Positions 1 to 4,217 of a stretch of 10,822 nt of DNA are shown here, piece by piece; positions within the stretch are counted from its first letter, which is position 1, and every line of letters begins with the position of its first letter. A program made the position numbers and the translations under genes. Under the pieces are notes generated by a model that saw only the letters and a list, made by a program, of their open reading frames with translations, ran no database searches and was not told the origin of the DNA. The DNA is from Candidatus Sericytochromatia bacterium (lineage in GTDB: Bacteria > Cyanobacteriota > Sericytochromatia > UBA7694 > JACMQJ01): positions 1-10,822 of the forward strand of contig JACMQJ010000733.1 of assembly GCA_014377055.1 (NCBI GenBank), written 5' to 3'.

Positions 1-1
1 A

Positions 2-970
2 TTCCCCATCACACAAGAGTCTGCTATAGATTTGAGATTTGACTATCGTTATGTTGACTTACACTTCCCAAAGCAACAACTAATGCTAAAAATTCGCAAT
101 GCTTTTTTACAAGGATGTAGACAGTTTTTATTAAAAGAAGAATTTTGTGAATTTACCACACCAAGTCTTATTGGGCGAGCGAGTGAATCTGGTTCTGAGT
201 GTTTTTCTGTTCCTTATTTTGAGAAAACAGCATACTTGCGACAGTCACCTCAGATGGCAAAACAACTTTTGTGCATGACTGGACTCGATTATTTTGAAAT
301 AGGAAGTATTTTCAGAGCAGAAGGCAGTTCTTCATCGCGTCATTTAACAGAGTTTACGGGTCTAGATGTAGAAAAAAACTGGGTGTTTTCTACAAGAGAA
401 ATTATGGAATTTGAAGAAGCTATGCTAAAAGCAGGATTTGCTGCATTAGAGCCATTTAAAGAAGAAGTTCTAAAGGTTTATGGCATTGACTTATTAACAG
501 ATCCAAGTGTTGTTTATATGACCTTGGATGAGGCTAAAGCAATATTAAAAGAACATGCTGGAATTACTTCGACAAAGGATAGCGACCTATCAGACGACTG
601 TGAGCGAATTTTGCATGAAATAGTCAAAAAAGATTTTATTTTTGTGTCAGATTATCCTATAGCAAAGCGTCCATTTTACCATATGTGGGAAGAAGAAAAA
701 GGAACAACTAAGTCATTTGACCTTTTGTTCCGTGGTATAGAGATCACCTCTGGCGCGGTGAGGGAATATCGTTATGAAAAGTTTGTTGAACAAGTTAAGA
801 AAAAAGGTGTATCTTTAGAATCTGTCAAAGAATATAGTGAAATTTTCAAAATTTCAAGACCACATGCTGGGTTTGGAATAGGAGTTGAACGTGTAATCTC
901 AAGGTTGCTTGGTATTAGTGTAAAAGAGGCTGCAATTCTTGTCCGTGATCGTGAAAGAATAATTCCTTAA
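2..970 (+). CDS. Archaeal/eukaryotic-type aspartyl-tRNA synthetase-like protein, C-terminal part (5' end outside window)
   Basis: This is the class II catalytic core of an aminoacyl-tRNA synthetase of the AspRS/AsnRS group, which charges tRNA with aspartate (or with Asn/Asp in non-discriminating forms) in the cytoplasm. The frame is open to base 2, so the Leu codon at 32 is not the start; the N-terminal OB-fold anticodon domain lies outside. Counting from that Leu: motif 1 ends in the TTPSL proline (P44); the AspRS-type substrate loop QSPQMAKQ is at 71-78; motif 2 is FRAE...RHLTEF (94-108); the SGAVREY aspartate-recognition region is at 240-246; motif 3 is GFGIGVER (280-287). All class II catalytic signatures are present. 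The QSPQ loop and SGxxR favour AspRS over AsnRS. The usual C-terminal FPRD reads LVRD here. The layout is the archaeal type, lacking the GAD insert of standard bacterial AspRS. The family call is firm; tRNA specificity is inferred. Confidence 0.88.
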   Translation, partial: FPITQESAIDLRFDYRYVDLHFPKQQLMLKIRNAFLQGCRQFLLKEEFCEFTTPSLIGRASESGSECFSVPYFEKTAYLRQSPQMAKQLLCMTGLDYFEIGSIFRAEGSSSSRHLTEFTGLDVEKNWVFSTREIMEFEEAMLKAGFAALEPFKEEVLKVYGIDLLTDPSVVYMTLDEAKAILKEHAGITSTKDSDLSDDCERILHEIVKKDFIFVSDYPIAKRPFYHMWEEEKGTTKSFDLLFRGIEITSGAVREYRYEKFVEQVKKKGVSLESVKEYSEIFKISRPHAGFGIGVERVISRLLGISVKEAAILVRDRERIIP

Positions 971-978
971 GTAAAAAG

Positions 979-1006
979 ATAAAAGCCTCATTCATGAGGC
1001 TTTTAT
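979..1006. terminator. Bidirectional intrinsic terminator between convergent genes
   Basis: A perfect 12-bp stem (979-990 pairing with 995-1006) closes a 4-base TTCA loop. The G+C-rich core is GCCTCA/TGAGGC, flanked by A-rich sequence on the left and T-rich sequence on the right. It begins 8 bases after the synthetase stop codon and suits rightward termination. The A-rich left flank (971-978) gives a U-rich tail on the other strand, so it can also end the minus-strand gene whose stop is at 1084. Confidence 0.88.
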
Positions 1007-1083
1007 TTATCTATCTTTTAATTGTAAATATTAGGTCATTTTCTGAGAACTCAAGATAGATTAACACCTTTAAAATAAAGATT

Positions 1084-3198
1084 TTACTTAGCAAAATTAT
1101 TCCATCTTCCACGTTTAATGTCCAAAGGAGTCCTGTAAAAACGGAATCCTTTTTCATCTTCAAATTCCATTTTATGCCGATTATTAATATAATTTATAGA
1201 GATTAATTTTCCTCCTCTTTTTTCTGCAATTTTACAAAGTATTTTCAAATGATATTTTGAATCTGTGTATGTATCTTTTTTTATATCTTTTTTACTCCAC
1301 TGTCCTATTTTTATTTTACAAGGTGAAATAAAAAATCTATTGCCTTTACTATCCTCAAACTCTAGTTTAGTTGAATTATTAATATATTCATTAGATATTA
1401 ATTTTCCCTTTCTTTCTTTTGCAATTTTACGAAGTATTTTTAAATGATATTCACTATTACCAACATTACCAGAAATATAAGGACTCCATACTCCATTTTT
1501 AATTTTATCAGGTGATGACATAAACCTATTTTTTCTATCATCCTCAAATTCTAGTTTAGTATTATTGTTAATATATTCTGTGGAAATTAATTTTCCTCCC
1601 TTATCTTCTGCAATTTTTTTTAATATATTATAATGAATATTTCTTTTATTTTCTTTCTTTTCAAAAATGCTCCAATCATTGGATTTAATTTGTAAAGGAG
1701 TTTTAAAAAAACGTCTTCTTTTACTATCCTCAAACTCTAGTTTAGTTGAATTATTAATATATTTATTAGAGATTAGTTTGCCTCCTTTATCTTCTGCAAT
1801 TCTTTTAATAACATTTAAATGGTAATCATTATTTATAACTTCAAAGCCTATTTTTTTTCTATTTTTAATTTGATAAGGTGATGCAAAAAATTTATTACTA
1901 TCTTTATCTTCAAATTCAAGTTTAGTCTTATTATCGATATATTCAGTAGAAATTAATTTACACCCTTTGCTTTTAGCTATTTGACTAATTATTTTTAGAT
2001 TGTATTCTGAATCTGTTATTTGAAATTGTCTATAGTTACTCCAAGAGCCTTGTTTAACACTATCAGGAGTCATGAAGAAATTATTACCAAATTTATCTTG
2101 AAACTCAAGTTTTGTTCTATTATTAATATATTGATTAGAAATAAGTTTTCCGCCCTGTTTTTTTGCAATAAATTCAAGCTCTTTTAAATGATATGCGGGA
2201 TCTCTAACCCTTTTTGATTCAAAAGGACTCCAGCGATGCCTAACATTGTTAGGAGATGAAAAAAATCTATTACCAAACTTATCTTCAAACTCTAATTTAT
2301 CTTTACAGCCTCGGTATTCTTTAGAAATAAGTTTTCCACCTTTTTTATGAGCAATTGTTCTTAACTGATTTAGATAGAACTCAGATTTTTTCATTTTTAG
2401 GCGATTAATTTTAAAAGAGTTTAAATCTAATTTTTCTTCAATATTTTTAAATCCCTCATGCTTAAATTTTTTAATTTCTTGGAGTACATGATTTAAATAT
2501 TCTATATCATTTTTATATCTTTTCGCAAAATACTTAATTTCAAAAAGAAAGATGCCACTATGCTGACAATATATTTTTTTTTCTTCATCTCGTATCTTTA
2601 GTTTATAAAAATCATCTTTACTCCAGTAATAATTAAAATTTGCTAAATTTTCTTCATAGTGTTGCTCGCCCTGATACTCAAAAGCAAAGTTTAATTTATC
2701 GCTATAACCATCTAATTGGAGTGGTCTCTTTTTAAACCTTTTAACTATTTTCCAATTGCTTGGAAACTTTTCTTTAAATATAAATTCAAAACATTGACGA
2801 CAAATTTCCTCAGATAGATTAGATATTTCAAAAGGACTCCAAATACCCATTTTAACCAATTTAGCTGGTTTAAAAAATCTATTTCCTTCAGCATCTTCAA
2901 ACTCCATATCTTTATTATTACCTTCATATTTAGTAGAAATTAATTTTCCATTTTTTTTTAAAGCAATTTGTTGTACTATATTTAAATGATATTGAGGACA
3001 ATATGATAACTTAGATTCATAAGGGCTCCATTTACCTTTTTTTAAATTTTTATTTGTAATAAAAAAAAATCTTCCTTTATTATCTTGGATTTCTAATTTT
3101 TGATAATTATTTTTATAATTTTGAGAAATTAGTTTAGCATTCTTAGAAACTATTAACTGTTTAATTTTTTCAAATTCTTCTTGCTGTCTTTTATCCAT
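1084..3198 (-). CDS. Ribbon-like repeat protein with internal PD-(D/E)XK (Vsr/EDxHD-like) endonuclease domain
   Basis: This is a predicted DNA-binding/nicking protein of 704 residues. Nine copies of a ~62-residue unit are visible, two at residues ~8-124 and seven at ~275-702. The consensus is YHLKIL.KIA...GGKLIS..YINN.TKLEFED..GNRFF..P..IK...WSPFE. Residues ~130-245 form a nuclease domain: an E-containing helix (E131/E138), LQLDGY (D163), AFEYQGEQHY (E174, Q176, H180), then D204, C211 and a hydrophobic FLFEIKY strand. This E-D-ExQ layout is that of Vsr-like PD-(D/E)XK enzymes. Homologous repeats elsewhere, as I recall them, bear C..GH and WCP.C zinc ligands; here these are replaced by D..GN and WSP.., so zinc binding is probably lost. 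The ATG at 3198 follows TAGGA. The promoter is divergent from the type I operon. The role (defence, or a selfish homing-type element) is unknown. The gene is intact, very Lys/Asn-rich and probably acquired. Confidence 0.8.
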   Translation of the reverse strand: MDKRQQEEFEKIKQLIVSKNAKLISQNYKNNYQKLEIQDNKGRFFFITNKNLKKGKWSPYESKLSYCPQYHLNIVQQIALKKNGKLISTKYEGNNKDMEFEDAEGNRFFKPAKLVKMGIWSPFEISNLSEEICRQCFEFIFKEKFPSNWKIVKRFKKRPLQLDGYSDKLNFAFEYQGEQHYEENLANFNYYWSKDDFYKLKIRDEEKKIYCQHSGIFLFEIKYFAKRYKNDIEYLNHVLQEIKKFKHEGFKNIEEKLDLNSFKINRLKMKKSEFYLNQLRTIAHKKGGKLISKEYRGCKDKLEFEDKFGNRFFSSPNNVRHRWSPFESKRVRDPAYHLKELEFIAKKQGGKLISNQYINNRTKLEFQDKFGNNFFMTPDSVKQGSWSNYRQFQITDSEYNLKIISQIAKSKGCKLISTEYIDNKTKLEFEDKDSNKFFASPYQIKNRKKIGFEVINNDYHLNVIKRIAEDKGGKLISNKYINNSTKLEFEDSKRRRFFKTPLQIKSNDWSIFEKKENKRNIHYNILKKIAEDKGGKLISTEYINNNTKLEFEDDRKNRFMSSPDKIKNGVWSPYISGNVGNSEYHLKILRKIAKERKGKLISNEYINNSTKLEFEDSKGNRFFISPCKIKIGQWSKKDIKKDTYTDSKYHLKILCKIAEKRGGKLISINYINNRHKMEFEDEKGFRFYRTPLDIKRGRWNNFAK
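1345..1388 (-). repeat. 44-base exact repeat, copy A (in repeat unit 8)
   Basis: This block is identical base for base to 1720-1763, an offset of 375 bases or exactly 125 codons (two repeat units). It encodes the INNSTKLEFEDSK region. Identity at third codon positions goes beyond protein-level selection and suggests recent duplication or gene conversion within the array. Confidence 0.85.
1720..1763 (-). repeat. 44-base exact repeat, copy B (in repeat unit 6)
   Basis: This is the partner of 1345-1388. The match stops at single-base mismatches on both sides (1719 against 1344, and 1764 against 1389). Confidence 0.85.
2464..2811 (-). other. PD-(D/E)XK nuclease domain inside the repeat protein
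   Basis: Residues ~130-245 carry the motif series expected of Vsr/EDxHD-type endonucleases: an acidic helix (EEICRQCFEF), LQLDGY with catalytic D163, and AFEYQGEQHY with E174/Q176 and H180. A DEEKKIYC segment and a beta strand (FLFEIKY) close the core. All candidate metal-binding acidic residues are present, so it looks active. It lies between repeats 2 and 3 rather than at a protein end. Confidence 0.72.
2827..3177 (-). repeat. N-terminal ribbon-like repeats 1 and 2 of the nuclease protein
   Basis: Two protein-level repeats (residues ~8-62 and ~70-124) precede the nuclease domain. Both keep the KLIS..Y...........GxxFF and WSP anchor positions. They are more divergent from the consensus than the seven C-terminal copies, with Y.N..QKLEIQD and Y.GNNKDMEFED in place of YINN.TKLEFED. 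Neither has the C..GH or WCP.C zinc ligands. Confidence 0.75.
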
Positions 3199-3219
3199 AA
3201 TATTCCTATATTTTGGTAA

Positions 3220-3247
3220 GTTATAGCTAATAAAAATTAATTGTCAA
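3220..3247 (-). promoter_or_regulatory. Sigma70-type promoter for the repeat/nuclease gene
   Basis: On the minus strand, a consensus -35 TTGACA (3242-3247) is followed after 16 bases by a -10 TATAAC (3220-3225). Transcription would start near 3212, giving a leader of about 14 bases with the TAGGA ribosome binding site at 3204-3208, 5 bases before the ATG at 3198. The strong -35 suggests substantial expression unless repressed. Confidence 0.65.
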
Positions 3248-3292
3248 TATTTTATTATCAGTTTTTTTCATGTTTAAAACTTTTCAAAATAC

Positions 3293-3321
3293 TTGCTTTT
3301 AGTAAAAAAGGCAGCTATACT
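3293..3321 (+). promoter_or_regulatory. Sigma70-type promoter for the type I operon and its leading gene
   Basis: A -35 TTGCTT (3293-3298) and a -10 TATACT (3316-3321) are separated by the optimal 17 bases. Transcription would start near 3328, about 20 bases ahead of the ATG at 3348. It faces away from the minus-strand promoter; about 45 AT-rich bases separate the two -35 elements, where a shared operator could lie. Confidence 0.65.
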
Positions 3322-3347
3322 ACAATTAGTTTTATAAAGTATAAGAA

Positions 3348-4190
3348 ATGTTAGATGATGAAATAGCACAAACATTAGAGAAATTTACATCCAAGCTACA
3401 AGGTGCCGGTATAGGTATGGCTCTATCTAAGTTTGTAGAACTCAATATTTCAGTTTTTCAAGAATTCAAGAAATTTCATATTCCACAAAAAAAGCAAGCA
3501 GAAATAATTAGTGCAATAATTGGAAAAATTGTTTCAGTTTCTTCTTTGGCTGTAGCTCTTTCTCGGTTAAAGCCTAAACCTTCAGATAAATCAAATATTA
3601 TCATTATGGAGAAGTTAACGACTACAAGGTTTGTGTCTAAAGAGGCAAAGTTAATTTTAGGAACTCAAAAAGAAAAAATAGAAACTATTAAAAATGGAAT
3701 TTCTAAGTTTGAAGAAAGAACTATTGACTGGAGGGGTTTGGCATCTGGTGAAAGTGTTTCTAGCTGGATTATTGAATATAAAGACAGGTTAATTGGAATT
3801 AATCTTACTGGTTGGAGGTGGAAACAAATAGCAGAAGCCATTAATGAGCATTTACGATTATCTCAAAAATTATCTACCAATACTTTGACTTCAATTATTT
3901 CTCTGGCAAATAGAGGAAAAGGAATAAAAAATAATATGAAAAATTATTTACAAAAATATGAAAAAGAGCTTTGGAGTGTTTTGGATATATTGCGCACCAA
4001 AGGATACTCTTTTAAAGAAACCAAAATTAAAGATTTAATGGAATCTATGCAGTCCAAGAATGACTCAAAGCTAAAAGATGATTTGCAAGGATGTAAAGAC
4101 AAGCTTTGGATTGTTTTAGATACTTTGCGTTCAAATGAATCAAACCTAAATATTAGCATTGAAGATTTACTCAATTCACTGCAAAAATAA
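3348..4190 (+). CDS. Uncharacterised protein leading the type I R-M operon; HTH-like middle and HsdM-like C-terminal repeats
   Basis: I do not recognise this 280-residue protein. It is probably cytoplasmic, with no signal peptide or clear membrane span. Residues ~1-75 look helical. Residues ~154-190 (GWRWKQIAEAINEHL...STNTLTSIISLANR) have two amphipathic helices around a turn, as in helix-turn-helix proteins; this is suggestive only. The C-terminus contains two repeats 45 residues apart: LQKYEKELWSVLDILRTKGY (201-220) and LQGCKDKLWIVLDTLRSNES (246-265), with 9 of the first 18 positions identical. They resemble the HsdM start encoded next (LQAYESQIWATAETLYSNGF). A stop codon lies two codons upstream of the ATG, so this is the first possible start; its ribosome binding site is weak (TAAG). 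A gap of 27 bases to hsdM implies co-transcription. A controller, assembly factor or inhibitor of the type I enzyme is inferred, not shown. Confidence 0.7.
   Translation: MLDDEIAQTLEKFTSKLQGAGIGMALSKFVELNISVFQEFKKFHIPQKKQAEIISAIIGKIVSVSSLAVALSRLKPKPSDKSNIIIMEKLTTTRFVSKEAKLILGTQKEKIETIKNGISKFEERTIDWRGLASGESVSSWIIEYKDRLIGINLTGWRWKQIAEAINEHLRLSQKLSTNTLTSIISLANRGKGIKNNMKNYLQKYEKELWSVLDILRTKGYSFKETKIKDLMESMQSKNDSKLKDDLQGCKDKLWIVLDTLRSNESNLNISIEDLLNSLQK
3948..4187 (+). repeat. Tandem HsdM-N-terminus-like repeats in the leading ORF
   Basis: Two units start at 3948 and 4083 (135 bases, 45 codons apart). Both begin LQ and share the core LW.VLD.LR. A third, weaker relative begins at 4245 in hsdM (LQAYESQIW...TLYSNG), 162 bases on. 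At DNA level the shared words are short (for example GAGCTTTGGA against AAGCTTTGGA), so any duplication is old. Confidence 0.6.
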
Positions 4191-4203
4191 ATTAACAAAC
4201 TAT

Positions 4204-4209
4204 AGGAAA
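4204..4209 (+). promoter_or_regulatory. Ribosome binding site of hsdM
   Basis: AGGAAA lies 8 bases before the ATG at 4218 and fixes that start. It is much closer to the Shine-Dalgarno consensus than the site ahead of the upstream 280-residue ORF, suggesting HsdM is made in excess of that protein. Confidence 0.7.
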
Positions 4210-4217
4210 TAAAAATT

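Larger units (their letters stand above)
1093..2376 (-). repeat. Seven C-terminal ribbon-like repeats (units 3-9)
   Basis: These are seven head-to-tail units of 60-64 residues (residues ~275-702), each with GGKLIS-type, YINN.TKLEFED-type and FF..P..IK-type anchors. Units 6, 7 and 8 are the most alike (AEDKGGKLIS and YINNSTKLEFEDSK are shared within the group), pointing to recent internal duplication. Unit 5 has lost the W at the end (IKNRKKIGFE), and unit 9 ends in WNNFAK. Confidence 0.8.

Noticed and set aside
1265..1447. Short plus-strand frame opposite the repeat protein
   Set aside because: It is a shadow of the minus-strand gene, and its Phe/Leu-rich product mirrors Lys/Glu codons.
2745..2927. 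Short minus-strand frame overlapping the nuclease domain
   Set aside because: It is a shifted frame within the real gene, without its own start signals.
1084..3198. Repeat array as a CRISPR or DNA-level satellite
   Set aside because: The repeats are protein-level units of about 62 codons in one open frame with no spacer structure.
3348..4190. Anticodon nuclease (PrrC-like) or toxin-antitoxin gene in the hsd locus
   Set aside because: The ORF has no Walker A motif or PrrC-like features and no paired small toxin gene beside it.
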